A DNA stretch of 49,724 nt from an uncultured Chlorobiaceae bacterium (GCA_903869365.1 CAIPYV010000029.1:1-49724), one strand, 5' to 3'. Shown: positions 16,829-27,578, counted from the first letter of the stretch. The notes: generated by a model from the sequence alone, not told the origin. A program made the numbers and translations.

Positions 16829-18892
16829 ATGGCAAAAAAACTGAGTAAACCTTCAAATCCCTATAAAAATTTACCGGAAAATAACGTACCGCGTCCGAAA
16901 TTCTCGATAATGTATTATGTGGTCGTCATTGTTCTTCTCATAGGAGTGCAGCTTGCCTTTTTCTGGTCAGGCTCCACACAGGAAATCCCTTACAGCACCT
17001 TCCGCAAACTTATTGCAGAAAACAAAATTGAATCGGTAAAGATAGCACAGGAAAGGATCTATGTCAAGCTCAAACCGGGCGTGAGTAGTGGCGTAACACA
17101 AAAAGAACAGCAGAAAGATGGCCCCGGCATGTTTCTGCCTCAGACCACAGCAAAACAGGATGAAATTTTTGTCAATGCCGTGCGTGATGAATCGCTCATA
17201 GAGCTCCTTGAAAGCAAAGGAATTAAATACCAGGGAGTGCCAAGCAGCACCTGGATCAGTGAACTGCTGCAATGGATACTCCCTTTCGGACTGATGATCG
17301 GCATTTACTTTTTTGTTTTTCGCCGTATGGGCGGCCCCGGCTCCCAATTCATGAATATCAGCAAGAACAAGGCTGCACTTTATGAAAATCTTGACGAACA
17401 CACCCGCATCACGTTCAAAGATGTAGCCGGTCTCGATGAAGCGAAGGCTGAAGTGATGGAGGTGGTCGATTTTCTCAAGGATCCTAAGAAGTATACGACT
17501 CTGGGTGGAAAACTACCAAAAGGAGTTCTGCTGGTCGGCCCTCCAGGGACAGGAAAAACCCTGCTTGCAAAAGCTGTGGCCGGGGAGGCTGATGTCCCGT
17601 TTTTCAGCATCAGCGGCTCCGACTTTGTAGAAATGTTTGTCGGCGTTGGTGCGGCAAGAGTTCGAGACCTGTTCAAGCAAGCCAAGGAAAAAGCTCCCTG
17701 CATCATCTTTATTGATGAAATTGACGCTGTCGGCCGCAGCAGGGGGAAAGGTGCTATGATGGGCGCCAATGACGAGCGGGAAAATACCCTCAACCAGCTG
17801 CTTGTCGAAATGGACGGATTTGCAACTGACAAGGGCGTCATCTTAATTGCGGCGACCAACCGTCCCGATGTGCTTGATTCGGCATTGCTGAGGCCAGGAC
17901 GTTTTGACCGTCAGATCATGGTCGACAAACCCGACCTGAAAGGACGTATTGATATTTTCAAAGTGCACACGAAGGAGCTTTCACTTTCGAAGGACGTGAA
18001 CCTGAAAGCGCTTGCGTCGCAGACACCGGGATTTGCGGGTGCTGAAATTGCCAATGCCGCCAATGAAGCTGCTTTGCTTGCCTCTCGCCGCAACAAGCTG
18101 AGCATTGAGATGAAAGACTTTGAAGATGCTATTGAGCGGGTTGTGGCAGGACTTGAAAAAAAGAATAAGGTCATCAATCCCCGAGAGAAGCAGATTGTTG
18201 CCTATCATGAAGCTGGACATGCCATTATCAGCTGGATGATGGCTGAGAATGATCCGGTTCAGAAAATCTCCATCGTTCCAAGGGGAATGAGCGCACTCGG
18301 TTATACCATGAACATCCCGCTTGAGGATCGCTATCTCATGACGAAAAGCGAGCTTCTTGCCCGCATTTGCGGGCTTCTCGGCGGGCGCATTGCTGAAGAG
18401 ATTATTTTCAATGAAATCTCGACTGGTGCACAGAATGATCTTGAAAAAGTAACGAGTATCGCTTACAACATGGTCATGGTCTACGGCATGAGCGAAAAAC
18501 TGGGCAACCTTTCTTTTTTTGAAAGTAACAATCCTTATTACGGAAGTCCGGGTATCGACAAGAAGTACGGTGAAGAAACTGCCCGACTTATTGACAGAGA
18601 GGTAATGGCTATCGTAGAAGCATCGCGTCTTAACGTGATCAATTTACTTACCCTGCACCGCGAAAAGCTTGAACAGCTCGCAAATGAACTGCTGTTGAAG
18701 GAGATGCTTCAGTACGCTCAAATAGAGGACATTCTGGGGAAACGTCCCGAAAGCCTCTTTCCTGTTCATATTGAAGATGAGAGCTTGGACGAAAGTGATG
18801 GAACTACAGATCAACTCAGCAGTAACGAGCAAGCTGAACTTGAAGCGGCCGTTGCCAGGCTCAGGGAAGTGAGGAATATTCCGGAAATTTGA
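16829..18892 (+). CDS. ftsH: ATP-dependent zinc metalloprotease FtsH
   Basis: FtsH is the membrane-anchored AAA+ protease that degrades unfolded and regulatory membrane proteins. Numbering from the ATG at 16829, the 687-residue protein has a first membrane segment near residues 28-46 ([18 protein letters not shown]), a periplasmic loop of about 95 residues, and a second segment near 145-162. The AAA module has Walker A GPPGTGKT at 237-244, Walker [10 protein letters not shown] and the [22 protein letters not shown]. The zinc site is HEAGH at 460-464, and the third ligand lies near [18 protein letters not shown] at 16826 is a possible alternative start. The ATG overlaps the stop of a four-codon upstream frame. 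Confidence 0.97.
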   Translation: MAKKLSKPSNPYKNLPENNVPRPKFSIMYYVVVIVLLIGVQLAFFWSGSTQEIPYSTFRKLIAENKIESVKIAQERIYVKLKPGVSSGVTQKEQQKDGPGMFLPQTTAKQDEIFVNAVRDESLIELLESKGIKYQGVPSSTWISELLQWILPFGLMIGIYFFVFRRMGGPGSQFMNISKNKAALYENLDEHTRITFKDVAGLDEAKAEVMEVVDFLKDPKKYTTLGGKLPKGVLLVGPPGTGKTLLAKAVAGEADVPFFSISGSDFVEMFVGVGAARVRDLFKQAKEKAPCIIFIDEIDAVGRSRGKGAMMGANDERENTLNQLLVEMDGFATDKGVILIAATNRPDVLDSALLRPGRFDRQIMVDKPDLKGRIDIFKVHTKELSLSKDVNLKALASQTPGFAGAEIANAANEAALLASRRNKLSIEMKDFEDAIERVVAGLEKKNKVINPREKQIVAYHEAGHAIISWMMAENDPVQKISIVPRGMSALGYTMNIPLEDRYLMTKSELLARICGLLGGRIAEEIIFNEISTGAQNDLEKVTSIAYNMVMVYGMSEKLGNLSFFESNNPYYGSPGIDKKYGEETARLIDREVMAIVEASRLNVINLLTLHREKLEQLANELLLKEMLQYAQIEDILGKRPESLFPVHIEDESLDESDGTTDQLSSNEQAELEAAVARLREVRNIPEI

Positions 18893-18914
18893 ACCAATAA
18901 CTGAACAAAACAAT

Positions 18915-18943
18915 AAAAGGCAGGAGATACCTGCCTTTTATTT
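18915..18943 (+). terminator. Rho-independent terminator after ftsH
   Basis: AAAAGGCAGG and CCTGCCTTTT form a perfect 10-bp stem with a 5-nt loop, followed by ATTTGTC, 22 bp after the ftsH stop. Because the stem ends in A-runs and T-runs on both sides it can also stop transcripts of the convergent tRNA-Val. Confidence 0.8.
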
Positions 18944-18965
18944 GTCTATGAGTAAAGAGAAGATG

Positions 18966-19039
18966 TGGGTCCCGAGGGATTCGAACCCCCGACCTACTGG
19001 GTGTAAACCAGTCGCTCTAACCAGCTGAGCTAGGAACCC
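18966..19039 (-). tRNA. tRNA-Val (anticodon UAC)
   Basis: The minus strand folds into a complete cloverleaf of 74 nt. The acceptor stem is GGGTTCC with GGGACCC, the D-arm GCTCAGCTGGTTAGAGC, the anticodon stem ACTGG/CCAGT encloses TTTACAC, giving anticodon TAC (UAC, valine), and the T-arm is GGGGG-TTCGAAT-CCCTC. The discriminator base is A and the CCA end is not encoded. It is a single tRNA gene, transcribed toward ftsH, with its own promoter in the dxr upstream region. Confidence 0.97.
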
Positions 19040-19053
19040 GTTACAAGGGCCGT

Positions 19054-19082
19054 ATTATAATATAATTTCAGGGGAATACAAA
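19054..19082 (-). promoter_or_regulatory. Candidate promoter of tRNA-Val
   Basis: On the minus strand a perfect TATAAT hexamer (19054-19059) lies 14 bp before the tRNA 5' end. A weak -35-like TTTGTA/TTGTAT lies 16-17 bp further upstream. Transcription would then start a few bases before the tRNA. Confidence 0.45.
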
Positions 19083-19197
19083 AAGAAAAAACTGTACTGT
19101 ACATCCGATCGCTTCCAGTTATTTGTAAGCCTTCACTAAAAAGCATAAATTCAGGCCAATAATTAAACTGCAAGCCCGATAAAAATTTTTACTCATT

Positions 19198-20346
19198 ATG
19201 AGATCACTAACCATTCTCGGCTCTACAGGTTCAATCGGGCTCAGTACTCTTGATGTCGTCAGGCAACACCCTGATAAATTCAGTATCTCCTGCCTGGCTG
19301 CAGGGCTGGATGTCAGCGTTCTGGCGGAACAGATCAAGGAGTTCAGGCCTGAAGCGGTTTCTGTCAAGGACACAGCGTCAGCCACAAAGCTTGAGGCACT
19401 GCTTGGGGATTACAAACCGGAAATTTTATATGGAGTGGAAGGCGCATCCACCATTGCCGCTGCTGATGGAGCTGATATGGTGGTCTCTGCCATTGTCGGT
19501 GCAGCCGGCCTGGTACCGACGGTTAGCGCGATAAAGGCAGGAAAGCATATTGCTCTGGCTAACAAAGAGACTCTTGTTGTTGCAGGGCAACTTGTTGCTG
19601 ATCTGGTGAAAAAACATGCCGTTCGCCTTCTGCCGGTTGACAGCGAGCACTCGGCAATTTTTCAGTCACTCGAGGGACACAGGACAGAAGATGTCGAACG
19701 TATCATTCTTACTGCTTCAGGCGGACCGTTCCGCAATACCTCTGCAGAAGAGCTGAAAAATGTAACCCTTGAACAGGCTCTGAAACATCCGCAATGGTCA
19801 ATGGGTGCAAAAATCACCATTGACTCAGCAACAATGATGAACAAGGGCCTTGAGGTGATTGAAGCTCACTGGCTTTTTACTATGCCAGCTGAAAAAATCA
19901 GCGTTGTGGTGCATCCCCAAAGCATCATTCACTCTATGGTCGAATATATTGATGGCTGCGTCATCGCCCAACTTGGCTCTCCCGATATGCGCGCACCAAT
20001 TGCCTACGCATTATCTTATCCTGAACGGTGCGAAAGCGGCATCAAGAAACTTGACCTGATCAAGATCGGAACGCTGACTTTCCAGGAACCAGATATGCTG
20101 CGGTTTCCGGCTCTTCGCCTTGCATTTGATGCTTTGAAAGCAGGTATGACCTATCCTGCAGTGCTCAATGCAGCAAACGAGATAGCAGTGGCAGCTTTTC
20201 TCGATAAAAAGATTGGATTTACCGAGATCGCCGCGACGGTTGACAAAACCATGCAGGCTCACGAAGCCTTTACCCCTATTGAACTTGGCGAATATCTTCA
20301 GGCAGACCGATGGGCTCGTGAAACTGCTCAAAAAATTATTGCATAA
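19198..20346 (+). CDS. dxr: 1-deoxy-D-xylulose-5-phosphate reductoisomerase
   Basis: Dxr converts DXP to MEP, the committed step of the non-mevalonate isoprenoid pathway that supplies quinones and photosynthetic pigments. The 382-residue protein starts with the NADPH-binding [20 protein letters not shown]. The conserved [24 protein letters not shown] and LTASGGPFR loop follow, then the substrate site [21 protein letters not shown] and [14 protein letters not shown]. Length and motif order are those of the family. rseP follows 81 bp later, the same neighbour as in many bacteria; a weak hairpin lies in the spacer. Confidence 0.97.
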   Translation: MRSLTILGSTGSIGLSTLDVVRQHPDKFSISCLAAGLDVSVLAEQIKEFRPEAVSVKDTASATKLEALLGDYKPEILYGVEGASTIAAADGADMVVSAIVGAAGLVPTVSAIKAGKHIALANKETLVVAGQLVADLVKKHAVRLLPVDSEHSAIFQSLEGHRTEDVERIILTASGGPFRNTSAEELKNVTLEQALKHPQWSMGAKITIDSATMMNKGLEVIEAHWLFTMPAEKISVVVHPQSIIHSMVEYIDGCVIAQLGSPDMRAPIAYALSYPERCESGIKKLDLIKIGTLTFQEPDMLRFPALRLAFDALKAGMTYPAVLNAANEIAVAAFLDKKIGFTEIAATVDKTMQAHEAFTPIELGEYLQADRWARETAQKIIA

Positions 20347-20371
20347 ACCTGTAAACCAACCTGAAAAAGAC

Positions 20372-20407
20372 ACTGCCAAGTGTAAGAACGGCAGTACCTC
20401 TTTTTTC
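20372..20407 (+). terminator. Weak hairpin with T-run between dxr and rseP
   Basis: ACTGCC and GGCAGT form a 6-bp stem with a 12-nt loop, followed by ACC and TCTTTTTTC. It may act as a partial terminator that lowers rseP and prfA transcription from the dxr promoter. The stem is short, so confidence is low. Confidence 0.3.
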
Positions 20408-20427
20408 TACTGAAACGAAGGATTGTT

Positions 20428-21789
20428 ATGGATTTTCTTAATTCGACATTTTTTTTCATTGTTGCCATTTTCATTCTGGTCACCGCGCATGAACTCGGCC
20501 ATTTTCTGACCGCCAAACTGTTCGGCATGAGGGTTGATAAGTTTTATATCGGTTTTGACTTCTATAATCTGAGATTCTGGAAAAAGAAAATCGGCGAAAC
20601 CGAATATGGTCTTGGAGTTTTTCCACTTGGAGGCTATGTCAAGATAGCAGGCATGGTAGACGAAAGCCTTGACACCAATTTTCAGAGTTCGGAACTGCAG
20701 CCATGGGAGTTCAGGGCAAAACCTGTCTGGCAGAGGCTTATTGTTCTGGCGGGAGGGGTAACGATGAATTTGATTCTTTCCGCAATGATCTTTATCGGCA
20801 TAACTCTTGTTCTTGGTGAGCCCCGGACCAGCATCAACAATCCTGCCTTTGTTGAAAAGGGATCGGTCTTTGAGACAATGGGAATGAAGAGCGGCGACCA
20901 GATTTTGCTTGCAAACGGAAAATCGCTTGCATGCTGGGAAGAAGCGCTGGACCCTGAACTCTTTACTGCAAAGTCACTCAACTACACCATCCTTCGCAAT
21001 GGTAAAAGCATCGTCCTTGACGCACCATCGAACATCATGTCGAGGATTAACGACAATCGCAGTATTGGGATACGACCTACAATACCACCGGTGATCGATG
21101 AAGCTCTTGCAAAACAACCCGCCCAGAAAGCCGGCATTAAATCAGGCGGACTTATTACAGCAATCAACGGCAAACCGGTCTCTGACTGGACTGAAGTTGT
21201 TGGTATTATCTCCGCACATGCGGCTAAACCTATCACCCTTACATGGCAATACCTTGAACCCGTGCCGGGTCGGAAAATCACTGTCGAAAATCTCCGCACT
21301 GAAGGGAAAACGTTTATCACCACCGTGGTACCGAGCAAGGCTGGTAAAATCGGAATTTCGCTAAAACAGACCATTGCAACCGAACGAAGAAAACTTGGTG
21401 TCGGCGGCTCTTTATTGAGCGGAATTGGCCAGACCTGGAAAATGAGTGCCATGACTGTACAGGGCTTTGTAAAAATTTTTACCGGCCAGGAGGATTTCCG
21501 AAAGTCAGTGGGAGGCCCGATCAAAATTGCAAAAATAGCCAGCCAGAGCGCAGAACAGGGCCCGGTAAGCTTTCTCTATTTTCTTGCCATGCTCTCTATT
21601 TCTCTGGCGATCATCAATATTCTTCCAGTTCCGGCACTTGACGGTGGACAGTTTCTGCTGAATGCTGTTGAAGGCGTGATCCGCAGAGAGATCCCCTTTG
21701 AAATCAAAATGCGTATTCAACAGGTCGGCATGGCATTGCTCCTTGCGCTTTTCGCATACATTCTTATTAATGATATTTTCAATTTCTGA
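20428..21789 (+). CDS. rseP: Site-2 intramembrane zinc protease RseP
   Basis: RseP (MMP1/S2P family) cleaves membrane-spanning anti-sigma factors and remnant signal peptides inside the cytoplasmic membrane. In the 453-residue protein the zinc motif HELGH lies at residues 21-25 in the first membrane segment. The GxxxN/S/PxG-type loop reads [18 protein letters not shown] domain occupies the middle ([20 protein letters not shown]), and the third zinc ligand lies in [16 protein letters not shown] near the C-terminus. It sits between dxr and prfA, all rightward and closely spaced, so cotranscription is likely. Confidence 0.96.
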   Translation: MDFLNSTFFFIVAIFILVTAHELGHFLTAKLFGMRVDKFYIGFDFYNLRFWKKKIGETEYGLGVFPLGGYVKIAGMVDESLDTNFQSSELQPWEFRAKPVWQRLIVLAGGVTMNLILSAMIFIGITLVLGEPRTSINNPAFVEKGSVFETMGMKSGDQILLANGKSLACWEEALDPELFTAKSLNYTILRNGKSIVLDAPSNIMSRINDNRSIGIRPTIPPVIDEALAKQPAQKAGIKSGGLITAINGKPVSDWTEVVGIISAHAAKPITLTWQYLEPVPGRKITVENLRTEGKTFITTVVPSKAGKIGISLKQTIATERRKLGVGGSLLSGIGQTWKMSAMTVQGFVKIFTGQEDFRKSVGGPIKIAKIASQSAEQGPVSFLYFLAMLSISLAIINILPVPALDGGQFLLNAVEGVIRREIPFEIKMRIQQVGMALLLALFAYILINDIFNF

Positions 21790-21807
21790 GGCTGACGTCC
21801 CGAATCA

Positions 21808-22881
21808 ATGCTTGAAAAACTCCATTCCATAAAAGAAAAACATCTTGATCTTGAGCAGCTGCTTGCTGACCCAAAAGCAGCGGCTGATCAAGCCCGCTTC
21901 AGAAAACTGAACAAGGAGTACAGCGACCTTAAGGAAATCGTACAGGCCTATGACCATTATGCTCATGCAAGAACAGAGCTTGATGAATCACTCCATCTGA
22001 TGAAAAATGAGACGGATCAGGAGATGAAGGAGCTTGTACAGGCTGAAATTAATGAACTGCAAAAAAAACTGCCTCATCTCGAACAGAAGTTAAAAGTACT
22101 CCTGCTGCCAAAAGATGAAGCGGATTCACGCAATGTTATTATTGAAATCCGGGCTGGAACCGGCGGCGAGGAAGCTGCACTGTTTGCTGCTGATCTAACG
22201 AGAATGTACCAGCGGTATGCTGAAAAACAGGCATGGCAGTGTGAGGTACTCCATTTTAATGAAAGTTCCATGCCGGGTGGATTCCGCGAGATTACCCTCG
22301 GCGTGAGCGGACACGATGTTTATGGTACCATGAAATATGAAAGCGGAGTACATCGCGTACAGCGTGTCCCGGATACTGAAACGCAGGGGCGTATCCATAC
22401 CTCAGCGGTCAGCGTTGCAGTACTGCCGGAAGCGGAGGAAGTGGATGTGGAGATTCGCAGGGAAGATCTGCGGTTCGATACCTATCGAAGCGGAGGAAAG
22501 GGGGGGCAGAACGTCAATAAGGTAGAAACAGCCGTCAGAATCACCCATATACCAAGCGGTATGGTTGCCGCCTGTCAGGAAGAGCGATCCCAGCTCCAGA
22601 ACAAGGAACGCGCCATGAAAATGCTCCGGACGAAACTTTATGACATCCAGCTTGCCGAGCAGCAGCAGCAAAGAGCTGATTTGCGTCGCTCGATGGTAAC
22701 GACCGGAGACCGAAGTGCCAAAATCCGTACCTACAACTACCCGCAATCACGAGTAACTGACCACCGTATCGGTTTTACAAGCCATGCTCTTCCCCAGATC
22801 TTGCAGGGAGACCTCCAGGATATTATTGAAGCATTAAAAATGCATGACCAGGCGGAACGTCTGCAAGCGGAGCTTCTGTAA
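21808..22881 (+). CDS. prfA: Peptide chain release factor 1
   Basis: RF1 recognises UAA and UAG stop codons and triggers peptide release. The 357-residue protein has the N-terminal helical domain, the family signature [15 protein letters not shown], the [20 protein letters not shown] stretch and the catalytic GGQ in [18 protein letters not shown]. The C-terminal basic helix ([17 protein letters not shown]) is canonical. The length and the [12 protein letters not shown] form fit RF1 rather than RF2, and there is no programmed frameshift site. It starts 18 bp after rseP. Confidence 0.96.
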   Translation: MLEKLHSIKEKHLDLEQLLADPKAAADQARFRKLNKEYSDLKEIVQAYDHYAHARTELDESLHLMKNETDQEMKELVQAEINELQKKLPHLEQKLKVLLLPKDEADSRNVIIEIRAGTGGEEAALFAADLTRMYQRYAEKQAWQCEVLHFNESSMPGGFREITLGVSGHDVYGTMKYESGVHRVQRVPDTETQGRIHTSAVSVAVLPEAEEVDVEIRREDLRFDTYRSGGKGGQNVNKVETAVRITHIPSGMVAACQEERSQLQNKERAMKMLRTKLYDIQLAEQQQQRADLRRSMVTTGDRSAKIRTYNYPQSRVTDHRIGFTSHALPQILQGDLQDIIEALKMHDQAERLQAELL

Positions 22882-23014
22882 TCACGCTATCGTTTCAATA
22901 AGCCACCTTTTGAAAGGATTGGTTTTCACAGATTCTCTTTATATTTGTCAGTAACAATCGTATGAAAGATTTTCCATCCCTCTCAAATTAAAAGAACCAT
23001 AGGGAAAGCGGCCA

Positions 23015-23626
23015 ATGGAAATGCATGCTACAGGAGTAAGCAAGGGAGAGTGGATATTTTCTGCAGGATTTGACCGGACAGCGGCTTACCTCTCCGATCT
23101 CAAAAAAATATTGGGATTCAACCCTTTCTGTTATAGTGTTGAGCTTACCGATACTGAGAATGTCTATAGATGGAATTTCCGTGTAACTGATCCGCAGAAC
23201 AACCCCTTTGATATCATATTTTTTGTTGAACAGTCAGAAGAACTGCAGGTTGAACTTCCTGACCATATCGAATGCGCTGACCCTGACGATCTTACCGATG
23301 AAATGGTTCAAAACTATACTGTCTGCAAAAAAGTTCGATGGAAGCACCACCCTGTCGGGCATAAAATTTCGGATCCGAAAAAATATCGTTTTGAAGGAAA
23401 AGTAACCGGTGCAATGGATATTTATCGCGAAAGTGAAAAAAAAACCAAAGTTCACTTCGATATGAAAGTTGAAGTACACTTTCTCCTTTATCCTGCTTTC
23501 AGGATTGTCCCAAAAAAAATTGTTCGAACGATGGTCAATGGCGGGATGACGTTTATTATGCAGACTGCTACAAACAGTATGTTTCACTCAATGTCGAAAG
23601 ATTTCTGCAAGATCCATAAGATATGA
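23015..23626 (+). CDS. DUF1997-like protein (SRPBCC superfamily)
   Basis: This 203-residue soluble protein resembles DUF1997 proteins of cyanobacteria and green sulfur bacteria, which have an SRPBCC lipid- or ligand-binding fold. The visible features are the N-terminal strand-rich region (AGFDRTAAYLSDLKKILGFNP), a middle rich in aromatic residues (WNFRVTDPQNNPFDIIFFVE), the FEGKVTGAMDIYRE strand and a C-terminal helix (VRTMVNGGMTFIMQTATNS). No catalytic motif is visible. Its stop overlaps the iorA start by four bases (ATGA), so it is coupled to the indolepyruvate oxidoreductase genes. A ligand-binding role in that pathway is possible but unproven. Confidence 0.75.
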   Translation: MEMHATGVSKGEWIFSAGFDRTAAYLSDLKKILGFNPFCYSVELTDTENVYRWNFRVTDPQNNPFDIIFFVEQSEELQVELPDHIECADPDDLTDEMVQNYTVCKKVRWKHHPVGHKISDPKKYRFEGKVTGAMDIYRESEKKTKVHFDMKVEVHFLLYPAFRIVPKKIVRTMVNGGMTFIMQTATNSMFHSMSKDFCKIHKI

Positions 23627-25224
23627 ACAAACAACTTTTACTGGGAGCGGAAGCAATTGCTCTTGGTGCTCTTGACGCTGGAATATCAGGCGTCTATGCT
23701 TACCCCGGAACCCCCTCGACTGAAATCACCGAATACATCCAGAAAAAACATGCTGGCCAGGTACAAGCGGTTCGCTCTTCCTGGTCAGTCAACGAGAAAA
23801 CTGCCTATGAGGCGGCTCTCGGCATGTCTTATGCCGGTAAACGAAGCCTGGCGTGCATGAAACATGTCGGTCTTAACGTAGCTGCTGATGCGTTCATCAA
23901 CTCTGCGATTACCGGCGTCAACGGTGGACTGGTCGTAGCAGTTGCTGACGACCCCTCAATGCATTCGTCACAAAACGAGCAGGACAGCCGGGTTTACGGC
24001 AAATTTGCAATGCTGCCGGTCCTTGAACCTTCGTCACAGCAGGATCTGTACCATGCGACCAGAGAGGCTTTTGATCTTTCTGAATCCGTCCGGCTTCCTG
24101 TACTCCTGAGGCTTACCACAAGGCTTGCACATTCACGAGCCGGAGTGGAACGCAGCGCTCCACGTATGCAGAACCCCCTGCATGCTCTCTATGCCCCTGA
24201 ACGCTTTGTCCTGATCCCGCAGAATGCCCGAAGGCAATACAATCTGCTGCTCGGCATGCAGAATAAGCTTGAACAACTTTCGGAACAGTCATGGTTGAAC
24301 CGGCTGATCACGGGATCGGGCTCAAAAGGTGTCATCGCATTCGGTATTGCCTTTAACTATGTCATGGAGGTACGTCAGACTTTTGAGCTCGACTTTCCTG
24401 TCCTTCAAATTGGACAGTATCCTCTTCCGAGGAAGAAGGTTGAAAGCCTCTTCAATGCCTGCGATACCGTTCTTGTCGCCGAAGAGGGGTATCCCGTCTA
24501 CGAAGAGCTGCTGAGAGGCTTTTTTGGCGGCGACAACATCAAGGGGCGCATGGATGGAACTTTGCCACGCGCAGGAGAACTCAATACCGATAGTATCGCC
24601 AGAGGACTTGGAATTGAACCAAAAGGAGTGATACCGGTACCAGATCTCGTTGTTGGTCGACCGCCAGCACTCTGTAAAGGGTGTGGTCACCGTGATCTGT
24701 ACGACGCCCTTACCTTCGTTATGAGTTTATTATCAGAGCACCATGTATTCTCTGACATAGGCTGCTACACCCTTGGTGCTCTGGAACCATTCAATGCTAT
24801 TCATACCTGCGTCGATATGGGCGCATCGATCACCATGGCCAAAGGTGCAGCAGATGCCGGACTGCGGCCGGCAGTGGCGGTTATCGGTGATTCGACGTTT
24901 ACGCACTCCGGTATGACGGGACTGCTTGATGCCGTTAACGACCGGTCACCTCTGACTGTCATTATTGCTGATAATGATACCACAGCTATGACCGGCGGTC
25001 AGCAATCATCGGCCACAGGTTCAAAGCTTTTTGAAATTTGCAGGGGACTCGGGGTTGAGGAGCTGCATCTGAGAACCATTATACCGCTGAAATCACATCT
25101 TGAAGAAAATATGACGGTGCTGAGAGAAGAAATCGCCTATGAAGGAGTATCGGTAGTGATTGCCCAGCGCGAATGCATTGAAACTGCTTCTCGCAAAAAA
25201 CGAAACAAGGTAGCAAATACGTAA
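23623..25224 (+). CDS. iorA: Indolepyruvate:ferredoxin oxidoreductase, alpha subunit (short form)
   Basis: IorA with IorB interconverts aryl pyruvates plus CoA and aryl-acetyl-CoA plus CO2, using thiamine diphosphate and ferredoxin. The 533-residue protein begins with the pyrimidine-binding half (GVYAYPGTPSTEITEYIQ) and its CMKHVGLNVAADAFINSAITG stretch. The thiamine-diphosphate half has LCKGCGHRDLYDAL, GCYTLGALEPF, and the metal/ThDP motif GDSTFTHSGMTGLLDAV..DND. Usual IorA proteins run to about 600 residues with a C-terminal 2x[4Fe-4S] ferredoxin domain; here the frame stops soon after the ThDP domain (ending RKKRNKVANT), with no cysteine cluster. An outside electron carrier must therefore act directly. 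Confidence 0.92.
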   Translation: MNKQLLLGAEAIALGALDAGISGVYAYPGTPSTEITEYIQKKHAGQVQAVRSSWSVNEKTAYEAALGMSYAGKRSLACMKHVGLNVAADAFINSAITGVNGGLVVAVADDPSMHSSQNEQDSRVYGKFAMLPVLEPSSQQDLYHATREAFDLSESVRLPVLLRLTTRLAHSRAGVERSAPRMQNPLHALYAPERFVLIPQNARRQYNLLLGMQNKLEQLSEQSWLNRLITGSGSKGVIAFGIAFNYVMEVRQTFELDFPVLQIGQYPLPRKKVESLFNACDTVLVAEEGYPVYEELLRGFFGGDNIKGRMDGTLPRAGELNTDSIARGLGIEPKGVIPVPDLVVGRPPALCKGCGHRDLYDALTFVMSLLSEHHVFSDIGCYTLGALEPFNAIHTCVDMGASITMAKGAADAGLRPAVAVIGDSTFTHSGMTGLLDAVNDRSPLTVIIADNDTTAMTGGQQSSATGSKLFEICRGLGVEELHLRTIIPLKSHLEENMTVLREEIAYEGVSVVIAQRECIETASRKKRNKVANT

Positions 25225-25233
25225 CAACATAGT

Positions 25234-25824
25234 ATGCAGATTAACATTATTCTTGCAGGAGTAGGCGGACAAGGAATACTCACTATCGCGGCAGTAATCG
25301 GACGGGCTGCTCTGCTAAGCGACCTCACTATTCGTCAGACAGAAGTTCATGGTATGAGCCAGAGGGGAGGCGCGGTTCAGTCGCACCTTCGTATTTCAAA
25401 CAGACCGATTTATTCTGATCTTATTGCTTTGGGAACAGCACACTTGATACTCTCTGTCGAACCCCATGAAGCGCTGCGCTATCTGCCATTTCTTGCACCC
25501 GAAAGCAGTGTTATTACCTCTATAGACCCATTTATCAACATTGAGGACTACCCGGCAATTGAAGATATACTCGCTGAACTGCACCGCACGAATCGCCCTG
25601 TTCTGGTCAATGCGTCTGAACTTGCCCGTGAGGCTGGCCATGCAAGAACATCCAACATGGTGATGCTTGGTGCAGCATCACCGTATCTCGGCATTGCCGC
25701 AGAACAGCTTGAATCGGCTATCGGGGAACTTTTTCATGCAAAAGGCCCTGATATTGTTGATGTCAACATCAGAGCATTCAGAAAGGGACAACAATTATCT
25801 CAAACTCAAGCGACTGAGACATGA
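25234..25824 (+). CDS. iorB: Indolepyruvate:ferredoxin oxidoreductase, beta subunit
   Basis: IorB is the gamma-type subunit that binds CoA and pairs with IorA. The 196-residue protein starts [21 protein letters not shown] and contains [21 protein letters not shown], both diagnostic for pyruvate/2-oxoacid ferredoxin oxidoreductase gamma domains. The length is normal for the family. It begins 9 bp after iorA and its stop overlaps the start of the CoA-ligase gene by four bases, so the three are translationally linked. Confidence 0.95.
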   Translation: MQINIILAGVGGQGILTIAAVIGRAALLSDLTIRQTEVHGMSQRGGAVQSHLRISNRPIYSDLIALGTAHLILSVEPHEALRYLPFLAPESSVITSIDPFINIEDYPAIEDILAELHRTNRPVLVNASELAREAGHARTSNMVMLGAASPYLGIAAEQLESAIGELFHAKGPDIVDVNIRAFRKGQQLSQTQATET

Positions 25825-27122
25825 TCTGGAACGAGCATTACGAGTGCATGGAGCGGGAAGAGCTCCTGAAGCTTCAGGGAATACGGATAAAGGAGATGGT
25901 AAAGCGGGTCTATGACACGGTTCCTTTTTACCGTAACAAACTGCAGGAACAGGGTATTGAACCCAACGACATCAAAGGTATTGATGATCTGAAAAAACTG
26001 CCCTTCACAACAAAACAAGATCTCCGAGACAACTACCCCTTCGGCCTTTTTGCCGTACCTCAGCATGATATCGTTCGATTTCATGCCTCAAGCGGTACAA
26101 CCGGCAAGCCAACTGTTGTTGGATATTCGCATAACGATATTCAAATGTGGACTGAAGTTGTTGCCCGTTCGCTCACCATGGCTGGTGTGACCAAAGCGGA
26201 CATCATCCAGGTTGCCTATGGCTATGGTCTTTTTACCGGTGGTCTTGGCCTCCACTATGGGGCGGAAAAAGTTGGGGCATCAGTTGTTCCGATTTCAGGA
26301 GGCAACACAAAAAAACAACTTCAGCTTATTGAAGATTTTGGTTCTACCGTGCTGGCCTGCACTCCTTCCTATGCTGCCTTTATAGGAGAATCCCTTGTCG
26401 AGGAAAAAATTGATCCCAGAAAAATAAAACTGAAAGCCGGAGTATTCGGAGCGGAACCATGGACACAAGAGATGCGTATGCAAATTGAGCAGGTGCTTGG
26501 TATCAAAGCTTATGACATTTACGGTCTCACGGAAATCATCGGTCCCGGTGTTTCTATGGAGTGCCAATTTCAGCATGGCATGCATATTTTTGAAGACCAT
26601 TTTATCCCCGAAATTATCAACCCGGATACTGGTGAAGTACTTCCTTACGGTGAACTTGGCGAGCTTGTCTTCACTCCGGCAACCAAGGAGGCAATGCCGC
26701 TTATCCGCTACCGGACACGCGACCTGACCCGCCTCCACGCTGAAAAGTGCGAATGCGGCCGTACTCTTGTGCGTATGGAAAAATGCGTGGGTCGCTCGGA
26801 CGATATGCTCATTATCAGGGGGGTCAACGTTTTCCCATCACAAGTGGAATCGGTACTGCTTGAAATGAGTGAAACAAAACCTCACTACCTGATTGTTGTT
26901 GATCGGGCCAACAACCTCGACACTATGGAAATCCAGGTGGAAATTGAAGAAGAGTTCTTTTCTGATGAAGTCAAAGAACTGGAAGGACTTCGGCAGCGTA
27001 TCAAAGCCAATATCGCCAGCACCCTCGGGATCAGCGCAAGTATCAGGCTGGTTGAACCCGGCACCATCGAGCGGAGCATGGGGAAGGCGAAACGGGTAAT
27101 CGACAAACGTAACTTACCTTAA
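25821..27122 (+). CDS. paaK: Phenylacetate-CoA ligase family (AMP-forming aryl-CoA ligase)
   Basis: This enzyme activates phenylacetate or related arylacetates with ATP and CoA. The 433-residue protein has the short PaaK form. Visible motifs are the phosphate-binding loop [57 protein letters not shown] and the hinge [20 protein letters not shown], followed by the lysine-bearing C-terminal domain ([15 protein letters not shown]). It lies between iorB (four-base overlap) and a tandem-ACT gene, an arrangement also typical of other anaerobes and archaea. Exact substrate (phenyl-, hydroxyphenyl- or indole-acetate) cannot be told. Confidence 0.95.
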   Translation: MIWNEHYECMEREELLKLQGIRIKEMVKRVYDTVPFYRNKLQEQGIEPNDIKGIDDLKKLPFTTKQDLRDNYPFGLFAVPQHDIVRFHASSGTTGKPTVVGYSHNDIQMWTEVVARSLTMAGVTKADIIQVAYGYGLFTGGLGLHYGAEKVGASVVPISGGNTKKQLQLIEDFGSTVLACTPSYAAFIGESLVEEKIDPRKIKLKAGVFGAEPWTQEMRMQIEQVLGIKAYDIYGLTEIIGPGVSMECQFQHGMHIFEDHFIPEIINPDTGEVLPYGELGELVFTPATKEAMPLIRYRTRDLTRLHAEKCECGRTLVRMEKCVGRSDDMLIIRGVNVFPSQVESVLLEMSETKPHYLIVVDRANNLDTMEIQVEIEEEFFSDEVKELEGLRQRIKANIASTLGISASIRLVEPGTIERSMGKAKRVIDKRNLP

Positions 27123-27135
27123 CCAAGGAGGCGCC

Positions 27136-27564
27136 ATGATTATCAAGCAATTGTCGGTGTTTCTCGAAAACAAAACCGGAAGGCTGACTGAACTGACCGG
27201 AATTCTTGCTGACAACGACATCAACATCTCAGCGTTCAGTATTGCAGACACTGCCGATTACGGTATTCTGCGCATGATTGTCGGGAGACCTGAACTTGCC
27301 GCACAGGTGCTCAAAAACAATGGTTTCACCGTGAAAATTACTGATGTTGTGGGCATGATTATTCCTCACAGACCCGGCGGGTTGCACAAGGCACTCCAGA
27401 TCATTTCGGACAACAATGTCGCCATTGAGTACATGTACGCCTTTGCTTCAGGAGATTGCAAGGCTACGGTTGTTATCAGGGCGGACTCTCTCCATAAAAT
27501 TATCGATGTCCTGCAGGAGCACAAAATGGAGCTCCTCAAAGAAGGGGATGTCTATCAGGTTTAA
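27136..27564 (+). CDS. Tandem ACT-domain protein
   Basis: This 142-residue protein consists of two ACT domains: residues 1-70 (QLSVFLENKTGRLTELTGIL, INISAFSIADTADYGILRMI) and 71-142 (IPHRPGGLHKALQIISDNNV, IEYMYAF). ACT domains bind small ligands, usually amino acids. Stand-alone tandem-ACT proteins commonly lie beside paaK/ior genes and are thought to be amino-acid-responsive regulators of the neighbouring enzymes; no catalytic domain is present. A very strong ribosome site (AAGGAGG at 27125-27131) precedes the ATG. The gap to the paaK gene is 13 bp, to the aminotransferase 14 bp. Confidence 0.92.
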   Translation: MIIKQLSVFLENKTGRLTELTGILADNDINISAFSIADTADYGILRMIVGRPELAAQVLKNNGFTVKITDVVGMIIPHRPGGLHKALQIISDNNVAIEYMYAFASGDCKATVVIRADSLHKIIDVLQEHKMELLKEGDVYQV

Positions 27565-27578
27565 CCATCTACACTCTC

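Noticed and set aside
16581-16856. A 91-codon minus-strand frame between pyrF and ftsH
   Set aside because: It is Ile/Phe/His-rich, overlaps the ftsH start and has no ribosome site; the region reads as a divergent promoter spacer.
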